Shown here: piece after piece, positions 15,337 to 22,588 of the stretch
Layout of the letters: every line of letters starts with the position of its first letter
Numbering within the stretch: position 1 is the stretch's first letter
From: a virus
Length of the DNA: 64,000 nucleotides
Virus record (IMG/VR): IMGVR_UViG_3300024916_000029
Location: 1-64,000 of that record
Strand: one strand, 5' to 3'
Translations under genes and position numbers: made by a program
Notes under the pieces: model-generated
The model's database searches: none
What the model saw: only the letters and a program-made list of their open reading frames with translations
What the model was told of the DNA's origin: nothing

Positions 15337-15364
15337 ACAAAAAACCGCCTCAAGGGCGGTTTGG
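15337..15364 (-). terminator. Rho-independent terminator of the P63C transcript
   Basis: AACCGCC/GGCGGTT hairpin (15343-15349 with 15355-15361) followed on the - strand by a T-run (complement of 15338-15344). It lies 18 bases after the P63C stop and insulates the immunity region from pL. Confidence 0.85.
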
Positions 15365-15382
15365 TTGGGCGGGGTGCTGAGG

Positions 15383-16408
15383 CTACTCAGATGCGTTGAA
15401 ATCCATGTCGATGGTGTCGCCAAACCTTGGGTGAATGGCGTTGACATTGCGCTTGAAGTCGTCCGGCGTCTTGGATAGCTTCATGATGGTCACAACGGAT
15501 GAAAGGTGCTCGCGAAGCTTCGGATGGCCCGCGTCTTGGGTGAGCCACTGATGCAGCTTCGCCTTCTTCTCCGCCTTGGAGGATGCCTTTTTCAACTCAG
15601 GCAGCAGTTCAGGCGCCAGCCGTGAATACACCACATCGTTGGTGATGTGCCCGAAAAATGCGGGGCGCCATGACTTGTTGCCTACAGGCGGGTAGGGGAG
15701 CTTGTACAGGCGAAACAAGTTCTCGTAGTAGTCCGCAGGAAATGTCTTGAGATAGGGCTGAATTTCCTTCGCAACGAACGCCTCCAGAATCTTCGCCAGT
15801 GCGTCTTTGGCGCGGTCGCGCTGGTATCCGGTGGCCTCATCGACCAGCGCGACGATGCCGACCCGAGCCAGGCCGCGCGTTAGGATTTCTGCCTGCTGTG
15901 CTTTGGCAAGCTGCTGTTTTTGCAGGGCCCCAGCTTGGCGGGCATCTAGCCACACGTCGCAGACTGCTGGCAGCAATTCCGCGTTGTATGCGCGGACCAC
16001 TCGGTCGCCGTCAAGGTACTCTAGTAACTCAAGGGGCCCACCGCCTAAGTGCTTGTCAATAAATGGTTTGAGCTGACCTGGGGCCAGAAAAAGCGGCAAA
16101 GGGGCCCCGTCATCTTCTGCGCGCTTTTTCAACCGCTTGGACGCTCCGCTACGACTGCCCAACAAGGCATTGGTGATGCCGTTCTCAGTGATGACGCGGA
16201 TGGGCTCGCCGCTGGGCCCTTCGATCACTGCGCATGGAATGGGCACCCCACCAAGGTTGAGGTCGTCACCTTTCTTGATGATGCGCGGCATGGCCGCTTT
16301 GGCCTTGCGTGCTGCCACCGCTTTCTCGGCGATTTCTTTGCGACGTTCGGGCGACAGGCTTGCGGCGCGTGCTGCAGCTCCTTTGGCTTTTCCGGTGGGT
16401 GTGTTCAT
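15383..16408 (-). CDS. P63C-domain protein
   Basis: A 341-residue protein. The N-terminal 45 residues are an Ala/Lys/Arg-rich helix (SPERRKEIAEKAVAARKAKA). The centre contains ILTRGLARVGIVALVDEATG and ILEAFVAKEIQPYLKTFPAD, with FFRLYKL-type features, and FFGHITNDVVYSRLAPELLP follows. This is the P63C pattern (named from a phage protein; biochemical role unknown) that recurs in prophage immunity regions. It has its own promoter and terminator, so it is likely expressed in the lysogen and may take part in superinfection immunity or defence. Confidence 0.9.
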   Translation of the reverse strand: MNTPTGKAKGAAARAASLSPERRKEIAEKAVAARKAKAAMPRIIKKGDDLNLGGVPIPCAVIEGPSGEPIRVITENGITNALLGSRSGASKRLKKRAEDDGAPLPLFLAPGQLKPFIDKHLGGGPLELLEYLDGDRVVRAYNAELLPAVCDVWLDARQAGALQKQQLAKAQQAEILTRGLARVGIVALVDEATGYQRDRAKDALAKILEAFVAKEIQPYLKTFPADYYENLFRLYKLPYPPVGNKSWRPAFFGHITNDVVYSRLAPELLPELKKASSKAEKKAKLHQWLTQDAGHPKLREHLSSVVTIMKLSKTPDDFKRNVNAIHPRFGDTIDMDFNASE

Positions 16409-16438
16409 GGGATGCGCTTTCGTGGTGAATGTGCGCGC

Positions 16439-16484
16439 ATATTACTTGCATTTAGTTTATTTGCAAGAACTATCTTGCATTTAG
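16439..16484 (-). promoter_or_regulatory. promoter of the P63C gene with repeated operator-like boxes
   Basis: On the - strand, -35 TTGCAA (16466-16461), a 16-base spacer and -10 TAATAT (16444-16439). The 11-mer CTTGCATTTAG occurs exactly twice on the + strand, at 16445-16455 and 16474-16484, with a palindromic TTGCAA core between them. The boxes flank the -35, as expected for a repressor or autoregulator. The distal box overlaps the nuclease stop region. Confidence 0.65.
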
Positions 16485-16910
16485 CGTCCTGCGCCACTCC
16501 CACGGCGCCACAGTCTCAACGCTCCACAGCCCGCGCCGCGCAGCTTGAGCCTCATCCTGCAGCCCGCCCAGGTGCTCATACCCCTTCCCATACCGCACGT
16601 AGTACCAGGCCAGCCCGGAGCGCACTTGCTCTGTCGCCGCGTCCTGGCCCTGGCACGCCACATCCGCCACGGTGCGCCCGTAGCGGTCCTTGGTCTTGGG
16701 GGTGATGGTGGCCTGTTGCTGGAAGCAGAGTTTTGCCAGGTGCTGGCGTGCCACCTGCCCGAAGGGCTGAGCCTTCTCTGGTGCGTCGATGGCGCTGATG
16801 CGGATCTTGAGCTGCTCGTAGGCACCTGGTTCGCCGCAACGGGCCGTCAAGGTGTCGCCGTCGCTGATTGCAACGACGAAGCAGAACACCGCCGGAGCGA
16901 TGACGCTCAC
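16470..16910 (-). CDS. secreted staphylococcal-nuclease-like thermonuclease
   Basis: An SNase-fold nuclease of 146 residues. SDGDTLTARC holds the conserved Asp pair, KIRISAIDAPEKAQPFGQVA the R-x-x-x-x-D-x-P-E core, and DRYGRTVADV the third active-site Arg. A short hydrophobic N-terminus (SVIAPAVFCFVVAI) suggests export. The GTG at 16910 overlaps the upstream stop (GTGA) and begins the domain naturally, so it is preferred over ATG 17015, which lies inside the upstream gene. Sits in the immunity region, so probably a lysogen-expressed cargo nuclease. Confidence 0.85.
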   Translation of the reverse strand: MSVIAPAVFCFVVAISDGDTLTARCGEPGAYEQLKIRISAIDAPEKAQPFGQVARQHLAKLCFQQQATITPKTKDRYGRTVADVACQGQDAATEQVRSGLAWYYVRYGKGYEHLGGLQDEAQAARRGLWSVETVAPWEWRRTLNAR

Positions 16911-17329
16911 GCAAATCTCTCGATCGCTCGTTCCTTTGCCCAATCGAAAAACTCGTCCGTCCATCCGTCGGTGACTCGAAAGGAGTGCGACGGGAACTCT
17001 ACTTCGAGGCGCCACTTGAGCCAGTCGTTCAGCCTAGAGAACTCCGGGTAGCCTGGCCAAAAGTTCTTTGAGAACACGCGCCACTCCAGCAGGGACATCT
17101 GTGAATCGGTTTTCATCCCGCGCACCTTGACCCATTCTTTGAGGATCAAGGCCAACGTCCTTTCTGGCGAAAGCGACGCCCCTGCAGCAGAAAGCCCCAT
17201 CTGATACAGGCGAGCCTGCCCAGAGCCGTGCGGCGCAATTCCGAGCGGATTGACCTTCCTTTGCAGGAGGCTCGTGAATTGGGTGACGTTGGAGTCCAGC
17301 GCCCCTGAAATGCTCTTGAACAATCCCAT
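16907..17329 (-). CDS. hypothetical protein of the immunity region
   Basis: A 140-residue protein with a Trp- and Phe-rich C-terminal half (SLLEWRVFSKNFWPGYPEFS, DEFFDWAKERAIERF). The N-terminus (MGLFKSISGALDSNVTQFTS) could form an amphipathic helix. It lies 19 bases after the repressor gene and overlaps the nuclease, so it is likely co-transcribed with the repressor in the lysogen. Family not recognised. Confidence 0.7.
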   Translation of the reverse strand: MGLFKSISGALDSNVTQFTSLLQRKVNPLGIAPHGSGQARLYQMGLSAAGASLSPERTLALILKEWVKVRGMKTDSQMSLLEWRVFSKNFWPGYPEFSRLNDWLKWRLEVEFPSHSFRVTDGWTDEFFDWAKERAIERFA

Positions 17330-17348
17330 GATGCCTCGCGTTTGATTC

Positions 17349-18002
17349 CTACCCGTCTTCCCACTTCCCCAGCACCGTGCCGATGATGCTGAAACTCTCG
17401 CGGATGGGCTCGTGGGACGGGTTCAGCGGCTGCAGCCACTGGCGGCCGTCCTCGTTCTTGTAGACCTTGAACGTCACCTCGTCGGTGCCAGAAAGGCAGG
17501 CCACCACACGGTCGCCGTTGACCGGTGTGCGCCGCTCTGGGTCCACGAAGATGAAGCAGCCTTCGGGGTAGCTCCTGCTGTTGCCGTGGGGGGCGGTCAT
17601 CGAGTCGCCGCGCACGCGCAGAGCGAAGGTGTTCGCGCTGTGGCTGACGGGGCAGTCCATCCAGCGGTCGGCCTGGCCAGGGAGGTGAGGGTCTGCGGCG
17701 TGGCACCAGTCACCAGCCTGAACCCAGGAAATGAGCGGCACTTTCCCGCGCAAGTCGGGGCCGGGCTCGGTGTTGGCCAGGTCGGTGGTGGTGCTGCGCA
17801 TTGACCCTGTGCCGTCAGAAAGCCACATCACCGATACACCACACGCTTCAGCCAAGTTTGCGACACGGGCCGACCCATAGCCCGATTTCTCCAATTCTGC
17901 GAGGGTGGACTGACCGATGCCGGCAGCCTTCGCCAACTGCACTTGCGTCAGTTTCGCGGCTTTTCTGGCCTCTTTGAGTCGTTTCCCGAAGTCGGTAGTC
18001 AT
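17349..18002 (-). CDS. CI-type repressor with S24/LexA peptidase domain
   Basis: Residues 5-60 form an HTH-XRE domain (RLKEARKAAKLTQVQLAKAA, GIGQSTLAELEKSG). The C-terminal half is an S24 peptidase fold: LRVRGDSMTAPHG holds the Ser nucleophile, and VNGDRVVACL with FKVYKNEDG marks the catalytic Lys strand, so RecA-stimulated self-cleavage and SOS induction are expected. ATG 18002 sits only 7 bases after a TAATCT -10 box, suggesting a leaderless mRNA like lambda cI; upstream in-frame ATGs fall in the operators. Divergent from the Cro-like gene. Confidence 0.95.
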   Translation of the reverse strand: MTTDFGKRLKEARKAAKLTQVQLAKAAGIGQSTLAELEKSGYGSARVANLAEACGVSVMWLSDGTGSMRSTTTDLANTEPGPDLRGKVPLISWVQAGDWCHAADPHLPGQADRWMDCPVSHSANTFALRVRGDSMTAPHGNSRSYPEGCFIFVDPERRTPVNGDRVVACLSGTDEVTFKVYKNEDGRQWLQPLNPSHEPIRESFSIIGTVLGKWEDG

Positions 18003-18009
18003 TGCGCAC

Positions 18010-18069
18010 AGATTACGGGCAACCGATACAGGCAAACCGCTTGCGTAAATATCGGCAAAACGATACATT
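18010..18069. promoter_or_regulatory. divergent immunity promoters (pRM/pR) with two to three operators
   Basis: Operators ATCGGCAAAACGAT (18051-18064) and ACAGGCAAACCGCT (18028-18041) match those at pL; TACGGGCAACCGAT (18014-18027) is a weaker third. The rightward promoter has -35 TTGCGT (18041-18046), a 17-base spacer and -10 TACATT (18064-18069). Leftward, TAATCT (18015-18010) is the -10 of the repressor gene with only a weak -35 (TTTGCC, 15-base spacer). Operator placement relative to the -35 and spacer mirrors pL. Confidence 0.8.
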
Positions 18070-18076
18070 GCGGGTT

Positions 18077-18316
18077 ATGCAATGGAAAGATTTCATCAAC
18101 TCCCTGCTGCGCCACGGACTCACCCAAAAGCAGATTGCTGCTGAGGTTGGATGTGGGCAAGCGACTATTTCCGATCTCGCCACAGGGAAGGCGCGCGAAC
18201 CGCGCGGGTCTCTGGCTCTGGCGCTCGTTCAGCTTGGAGCGCGCAACGGCGTTAGTTCTGATGCCGTGATCGCGCCAACCGACCCAACCCCCTCCGAAGC
18301 TAAGGAGTCCACCTAA
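18077..18316 (+). CDS. Cro-like helix-turn-helix regulator
   Basis: A 79-residue protein with an N-terminal HTH (FINSLLRHGLTQKQIAAEVG, CGQATISDLATGKAREPRG). Position and size match a Cro protein, which would compete with the repressor at the shared operators. ATG 18077 has no ribosome site and lies 7 bases after the -10, so the mRNA is likely leaderless. First gene of the rightward early operon, followed immediately by the next at 18317. Confidence 0.85.
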   Translation: MQWKDFINSLLRHGLTQKQIAAEVGCGQATISDLATGKAREPRGSLALALVQLGARNGVSSDAVIAPTDPTPSEAKEST

Positions 18317-18739
18317 ATGCGCGCCGCCATGACGCAAGGCGAGCGCGAAATCGCCGATCAAATCCTGAACCTTCTTTCCGGTCTCGCGCCCGATGACGCC
18401 AAGCGTGTCTTGGCGCACGTCCAGGGAGAACTCGGCGATCACGACGATGGAGACACGTACTACAGCCGCGGCATCGCTGGCCCGCTGGGCAAGCTGACCC
18501 AGGAAGTGAAATCGCGCATCGATGAGCACACGCACTCGCTGTTCATCCAGCAGTGCGCCATGCGTGGCACTGACGTGAGCCACGAGGTACGCAACTGCGT
18601 TTACGCCCTCGTTCACGGCAAGAGCTACGACCAGATGGTGATGGAAAAGGTGAACCATGACGCGAAGCGTACCGAAGCCTTGGTGAAGCTCATAGGGCCG
18701 ATTTGTGCCACCGAATACGGAGGTGCAACCCGTGGCTGA
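18317..18739 (+). CDS. hypothetical early phage protein
   Basis: A 140-residue soluble protein. The N-terminus (QGEREIADQILNLLSGLAPD) resembles a short helical regulatory domain; the C-terminal part has RNCVYALVHGKSYDQMVMEK. Located where lambda has cII, but no HTH is evident, so a CII role is not claimed. The start codon directly follows the cro stop; AAGGAG lies about 10 bases before it. Confidence 0.75.
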   Translation: MRAAMTQGEREIADQILNLLSGLAPDDAKRVLAHVQGELGDHDDGDTYYSRGIAGPLGKLTQEVKSRIDEHTHSLFIQQCAMRGTDVSHEVRNCVYALVHGKSYDQMVMEKVNHDAKRTEALVKLIGPICATEYGGATRG

Positions 18740-18908
18740 CGCGATCCGCTCCCTAACCCCTGAAGTGCTGCGCGCCAAAGCCCGCGAGGCGGCAGAGCAG
18801 GGCATCCCACTGGCCGAGGCCAACCACCACGAGCCCGGCACCGCGCTGTGGCTCCAGTTCAACTCGGCCTACCTGCAGGCGGCCAACACCGCTTGCGAGG
18901 TAGCCTGA
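18732..18908 (+). CDS. small hypothetical early protein
   Basis: A 58-residue acidic, Ala-rich helical protein (SLTPEVLRAKAREAAEQGIP). GTG 18732 is chosen: it has GGAGGTG eight bases upstream and overlaps the previous stop by eight bases. Unknown function; coupled to genes on both sides. Confidence 0.65.
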   Translation: MADAIRSLTPEVLRAKAREAAEQGIPLAEANHHEPGTALWLQFNSAYLQAANTACEVA

Positions 18909-19267
18909 TGACGTCGCCTGTCCCATTCATCACCCGCACCCGCATGGCGCGCAAGCTGGGCCAGGAGGCCGCTGCGCGCGCGGAGGACCGGGCCAACGCG
19001 GCAGAGCCCAGCTTTTCCGACCGCGCGCTGGAGCATATCCGTCAGACCATGGCAGCAGCGGTGCCTGATGCCCGCCTGCGCGGAGAGGACATCGTGAATG
19101 CCGCCAAGGTGGCCGGCATCCGGCCGCCGGACGACCGAGCTTTCGGAGCGGTGTTCAGTAAGGCCATCCGCCTGGGCTACATCGATCCCGTTGGCTTCGC
19201 GCCCCGGGTGAAGGGGCACGGGACGGCTGGTGGGCGCGTGTATGCGCCGGGGGCGGCGTTCGCATGA
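18908..19267 (+). CDS. hypothetical early phage protein (winged-helix-like)
   Basis: A 119-residue basic protein often found just before replication genes in beta- and gammaproteobacterial phages. The centre GEDIVNAAKVAGIRPPDDRA, then FGAVFSKAIRLGYIDPVG, has a winged-helix outline, and the end is GRVYAPG. It may help load the initiator, but this is only context. The start overlaps the upstream stop (TGATG). Confidence 0.7.
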   Translation: MTSPVPFITRTRMARKLGQEAAARAEDRANAAEPSFSDRALEHIRQTMAAAVPDARLRGEDIVNAAKVAGIRPPDDRAFGAVFSKAIRLGYIDPVGFAPRVKGHGTAGGRVYAPGAAFA

Positions 19268-20223
19268 CGCAACAACTCCCGGCGCCCCTGACGCCGCGCG
19301 ACTGCGACCTCACCGACTTCCAGTACATGGAGCTGGACGTGCGGCGCCTGCGCGACTCGAAATTCGCATCGACGCCCAACGGCGACGCATTCCGCGCCGG
19401 GCTCATGCTGTGGTGTGCAGCGTGGCACCAGATTCCCGCCGCATCCTTGCCTGATGACGATGTGGAGCTGGCCAACCTGGCCGGTTACGGCCGCATGCCA
19501 ATTTCCGTGAAGGAATGGAAGAAGGTGCGTGCCGAGGCGCTCTACGGGTTCGTGAAGTGCTCCGATGGCCGCCTGTACCACCCCGTCATTGCCGAGAAGG
19601 CCGTGGCCGCGTTCGCATCCAAGAACAAGTACGCCTACGACAAGTATTGCGACCGCCTGCGGAAAGAGAACGCGAAGCGCACGAAAGAGGGCAAGCCCGC
19701 GTTTGGAATTCCTTCGCAGGAGCTGTGGAATTCCGGCGCCTACCCCCACGGAATTCCCCCGGAAGACGGGCGAATTCCGCCGGAAAACGCTCAAGCATCC
19801 AACGGAAAAGCGCCGGAAAACGCTCTTAGAGGGAACAGAACAGAACAGAACGGAGATGGAACAGAACCTTATTCCGTTACTGACGTAACGGGCGGCGTTG
19901 CCGCCAAGTCGGCCGCCGAGCTGACGAAGGACGAACTCTGGAAGGCCGGGAAGTCGCTGCTCAGCCAGGCCGGACTGCCAGCCGCGCAATGCGGTTCGTT
20001 CGTCGGGCGGCTCGTGAAGGACTTTGGCGACCAGATCGTGGTCGAGGCCGTGCGGGCCGCCGTGGTGACCCGCCCGGCCGACCCCGTGGAATACCTCAAG
20101 GCCACCTGCATGCGCGCCGCCGGCCAGCGCGCCGCCCCCAACCGGCAGGAAGCGCTGGAGCAGCGCAATCGCAACGTGGCCAGCACCTGGGCCGCAGAAG
20201 GAGCCCCCCATGCAGCCGTCTGA
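19264..20223 (+). CDS. DUF1376-type phage replication initiator
   Basis: A 319-residue protein. Residues 10-115 match DUF1376 (CDLTDFQYMELDVRRLRDSK, FRAGLMLWCAAWHQIPAASL, YHPVIAEKAV), a domain found at the N-terminus of lambda-O/DnaT-like replication proteins. Residues about 145-200 are a low-complexity linker encoded by an iteron array, and the C-terminal part (about 215-319) is helical. It would bind the origin lying within its own gene and recruit host helicase. Overlaps the upstream gene by four bases and is followed by DUF6475. Confidence 0.85.
   Translation: MTQQLPAPLTPRDCDLTDFQYMELDVRRLRDSKFASTPNGDAFRAGLMLWCAAWHQIPAASLPDDDVELANLAGYGRMPISVKEWKKVRAEALYGFVKCSDGRLYHPVIAEKAVAAFASKNKYAYDKYCDRLRKENAKRTKEGKPAFGIPSQELWNSGAYPHGIPPEDGRIPPENAQASNGKAPENALRGNRTEQNGDGTEPYSVTDVTGGVAAKSAAELTKDELWKAGKSLLSQAGLPAAQCGSFVGRLVKDFGDQIVVEAVRAAVVTRPADPVEYLKATCMRAAGQRAAPNRQEALEQRNRNVASTWAAEGAPHAAV
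19705..19825 (+). other. iteron array inside the initiator gene: probable phage replication origin
   Basis: Palindromic GGAATTCC occurs at 19705-19712, 19727-19734 and 19750-19757, and CGAATTCC at 19771-19778. The steps of 22, 23 and 21 bp are about two helical turns, so all face the same side. Then the 14-mer GCCGGAAAACGCTC repeats exactly at 19779-19792 and 19812-19825, followed by AACAG repeats and a locally A-rich stretch to about 19,880. This mirrors lambda, where the O-binding iterons and AT-rich element lie within the O gene. Confidence 0.8.
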
Positions 20224-20878
20224 CCGCGCGCCGTTCGCGCAGCTCATCACCGACGTGCTGGCGTACTACCGCCAGGACGCCAGCCGTTTTGTGCTCGACC
20301 TGTGGTGGAACGCCTGCCAGGGCTTCGACCTGGAGCAGATTCGCGCCGCGATCCAGCGCCACTGCACGGACCCGGAGCGCGGGCAGTTCGCGCCGAAGGT
20401 GGCGGACCTGGCCCGCATCCTGCAGGGCACGACGACCGACCGCGCGGCGCTGGCATGGGGCAAGGTGCACGAGGCCATGGGCAGCGTGGGGGCCTACACC
20501 GACGTGGTTTTCGATGACCCGGCCATCCATGCCGTGGTCGAAGACCTGGGCGGCTGGCCGAAGGTGTGTCGCACGGCGCTGGACGAGCTGGGCTACCTGC
20601 AGCACCGCTTCTGCGAGGCCCACCGTGCCTACACCGGCCGTGGTCAGTTCGACTACCCCCGCCGCCTGATGGGCGACCGCAGCCCGGACAGCGAGTACAA
20701 GAAATCCGGCCTGCCGCTGCCCAAGCCGGCGCTGGTGGGCGACGCGGAGCGCGCCTATCAGGTGTTCCAGCAGGGCAATGCCGCCGGGAAGACGGCGATC
20801 AGCTACCAGGCGCTGCAGGCCATTGAGGCCGCGCCAGCCGGGCTTCTGCCTGCGAACTCCGAGGGGAAAGCGGCATGA
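20210..20878 (+). CDS. DUF6475 family phage protein
   Basis: A 222-residue protein with the characteristic YRQDASRFVLDLWWNACQGF, PERGQFAPKVADLARILQG and FDDPAIHAVVEDLGGWPKVC segments of a phage family that follows replication initiators. It may act as a helicase loader or replication partner, inferred only from position. It overlaps the initiator gene by 14 bases. Confidence 0.85.
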   Translation: MQPSDRAPFAQLITDVLAYYRQDASRFVLDLWWNACQGFDLEQIRAAIQRHCTDPERGQFAPKVADLARILQGTTTDRAALAWGKVHEAMGSVGAYTDVVFDDPAIHAVVEDLGGWPKVCRTALDELGYLQHRFCEAHRAYTGRGQFDYPRRLMGDRSPDSEYKKSGLPLPKPALVGDAERAYQVFQQGNAAGKTAISYQALQAIEAAPAGLLPANSEGKAA

Positions 20879-21420
20879 AAAACCTCGAAGACATCCGCCA
20901 GCGCTGCGTCATCACCGAAGACGGCCACTGGCTGTGGCGCGGCGCTTTGACAGCAGAAGGCCGCCCGCGCATCCACGCCCCGGACTACACCAACGGCGGC
21001 GTGATGAAGCCTCAGTGCGGCACGCGTGCGGTGTGGCACTGCTCGACCGGCAAGGCGATCCCGAAAGGGTGGCGCGCCTACGGAACCTGCGACGAGAAGG
21101 CTTGCTGCAATCCCGCGCACGTCAAGTGCACGAGCGAAGCCGACTTCGGCGCCTGGCTGCGCCGCACAGGGAAGTACAAGGGCGACGTGCGCCGCATTCT
21201 GGCCAACCGTGCCACGGCGCGAAGCCGATCGGTTTTGTCGCCCGAGCGCATCGCGTACATCCTGGTCAGCCCGAAGACGGGAGCAGAGCTGGCGGTTGAG
21301 CTTGGGATCAGCGAGCAGACCGTCAGCAAGGCGCGCCGGGGTGACGTTGTTGTTTTCCAGGGCGCAGGCCTGTTCTCTGGGCTCATGGCCGCGAACCAGG
21401 CGGGGAGGGCGCGCGCATGA
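20875..21420 (+). CDS. HNH-like (His-Me finger) phage protein with C-terminal HTH
   Basis: A 181-residue protein. CDEKACCNPAHVKCTSEADF gives the C-x-N-P-x-H pattern of the HNH/His-Me finger fold, with upstream WLWRGAL and an RAVWHCSTGK strand. The C-terminal part (ILVSPKTGAELAVELGISEQ, TVSKARRG) is a helix-turn-helix. It may be a sequence-specific nuclease or just a DNA-binding protein if catalysis is lost. ATGA overlaps on both sides. Confidence 0.75.
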   Translation: MKNLEDIRQRCVITEDGHWLWRGALTAEGRPRIHAPDYTNGGVMKPQCGTRAVWHCSTGKAIPKGWRAYGTCDEKACCNPAHVKCTSEADFGAWLRRTGKYKGDVRRILANRATARSRSVLSPERIAYILVSPKTGAELAVELGISEQTVSKARRGDVVVFQGAGLFSGLMAANQAGRARA

Positions 21421-21620
21421 CCGCTGATCTCGACCTGCAGCGCCACCAGTGCGAGGTGCGCACGCTCATTCGCGCCAGGGCAGAGCCCGGCCGTGGCCAG
21501 GAGTGGGTGCGCGAGTACCTGCGCTCCCCGAAGGTCGCTGGCCGGCGCGCCGCGCTGGTCCGCGACATCAAGGATCAGCTCGACAAGGGCAGTGACGGCA
21601 GGGAGGGCGTATGGCTCTGA
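21417..21620 (+). CDS. small conserved phage protein (DUF7696-like)
   Basis: A 67-residue protein whose RHQCEVRTLIRARAEPGRGQ opening recurs before RusA genes in many Burkholderiales phages. Helical, basic; function unknown. Overlaps its neighbours by 4 and 10 bases. Confidence 0.75.
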   Translation: MTADLDLQRHQCEVRTLIRARAEPGRGQEWVREYLRSPKVAGRRAALVRDIKDQLDKGSDGREGVWL

Positions 21621-21763
21621 CCTTTGGCACCGCAGGCATGCGGCTGTGCCCCGTCTGCAGGCTTCGATTCGTCCCGCGCACGGCCCATCAGACGGCGTGC
21701 ACGGCGCGCTGCTGGATAGCCGCGTGGTCCAAGCGCGTGAAGGGAGGCAAGGCATGCGCATAA
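21611..21763 (+). CDS. 50-residue zinc-finger-like protein
   Basis: Reads MALTFGTAGMRLCPVCRLRF and continues with H, C and C residues (AHQTACTARCW), so C-x-x-C ... H-x4-C-x3-C could bind one zinc. It overlaps the previous gene by 10 bases and rusA by 10 bases. Similar short finger proteins precede rusA in other phages. Too short for most gene callers but well supported by coupling. Confidence 0.65.
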   Translation: MALTFGTAGMRLCPVCRLRFVPRTAHQTACTARCWIAAWSKRVKGGKACA

Positions 21764-22095
21764 CGCTCCCATGGCCCCCGAAAGAGCTGAGCCCCAACGC
21801 GCGGCAGCACTGGTCGAAGCTGGCCAGGGCCAAGAAGGCGTACCGGGCAGCCTGCGCCTGGACGGCAAAGGAGCAGGGCGCCAAGCCCATCACGGCCGAG
21901 CGCCTGCATGTGTCCCTGGTGTTCTACCCGCCGCACCGCCGAGCCTTCGACCTGGACAACATGCTTGCGCGCATGAAAAGTGGCCTGGATGGTTTGGCCG
22001 ATGTGCTGGGGGTGGATGACAAGCACTGGACCCTGACGATCACCAAGGCTGACGAGGTGGGCGGCATGGTCCGGGTGGAGGTGTGCCATGACTGA
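21754..22095 (+). CDS. rusA: RusA-family Holliday junction resolvase
   Basis: A 113-residue RusA. It starts MRITLPWPPKELSPNARQHW; the catalytic acidic cluster is in RAFDLDNMLARMKSGLDGLA followed by DVLGVDD, equivalent to D70/D72/D91 of E. coli RusA. It would cut four-way junctions made by phage recombination before packaging. ATG 21754 is internal to the end of the finger gene and precedes the domain directly, preceded by GGAGG. Confidence 0.95.
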   Translation: MRITLPWPPKELSPNARQHWSKLARAKKAYRAACAWTAKEQGAKPITAERLHVSLVFYPPHRRAFDLDNMLARMKSGLDGLADVLGVDDKHWTLTITKADEVGGMVRVEVCHD

Positions 22096-22588
22096 ACTCG
22101 CGCTGCGCGCAGCCTGGAACGAGCCGGTGCAGGCACGACAGCACTTCCAGACCGTGCTCGCCCCCTGGTGCAAGTCCATGTGGGCGGCCGGCCACCGGCT
22201 CCACGTCGAGGTGCGATTGCACGAGGACGCGAAGACCGACCGCCAACGCCGCTACTACCACGGCGTGGTGCTCAAGACCATCGCCCAGCAGGCCCGGCCG
22301 CACGGCCAGCAGTTCCCGCTGGCGGTGTGGAAGGAGCACTTCCGCGCCGAGTACCTGGGCCACAAGACCGTGACCACCAAGAACCCGCTGACGGGCAAGA
22401 AGGTGCGCCGCCGCCAGCGCGTGAGCACGGAAGACCTGGGCGTGAAGGGCTACAGCCAGCTCATCGACCGCGTGAGCGCCTTCGCGGCGACCGAACTTGG
22501 CGTGAGCTTCCCGGCCAGCTTCGACCAGTGGGAGCGCATGGAGGTAGACCCGGACACGGGGGAAATCATCGGGGGGCTGCAGGGATGA
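22088..22588 (+). CDS. ninB: NinB/Orf-type recombination protein
   Basis: A 166-residue homologue of lambda NinB (Orf), which binds single-stranded DNA and substitutes for RecFOR functions. TDRQRRYYHGVVLKTIAQQA, the WKEHFRAEYL segment and the STEDLG...QLIDRV...A.ELGVSF C-terminus are diagnostic. It overlaps rusA by eight bases. Together with YqaJ, RecT and RusA it completes a phage recombination set split over two operons. Confidence 0.92.
   Translation: MTELALRAAWNEPVQARQHFQTVLAPWCKSMWAAGHRLHVEVRLHEDAKTDRQRRYYHGVVLKTIAQQARPHGQQFPLAVWKEHFRAEYLGHKTVTTKNPLTGKKVRRRQRVSTEDLGVKGYSQLIDRVSAFAATELGVSFPASFDQWERMEVDPDTGEIIGGLQG

Noticed and set aside
18692-18701. CATAGGGC string resembling the late motif in the early region
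   Set aside because: It lies inside a coding sequence, lacks the upstream GCCC arm, and is not at a gene-block boundary; probably chance.
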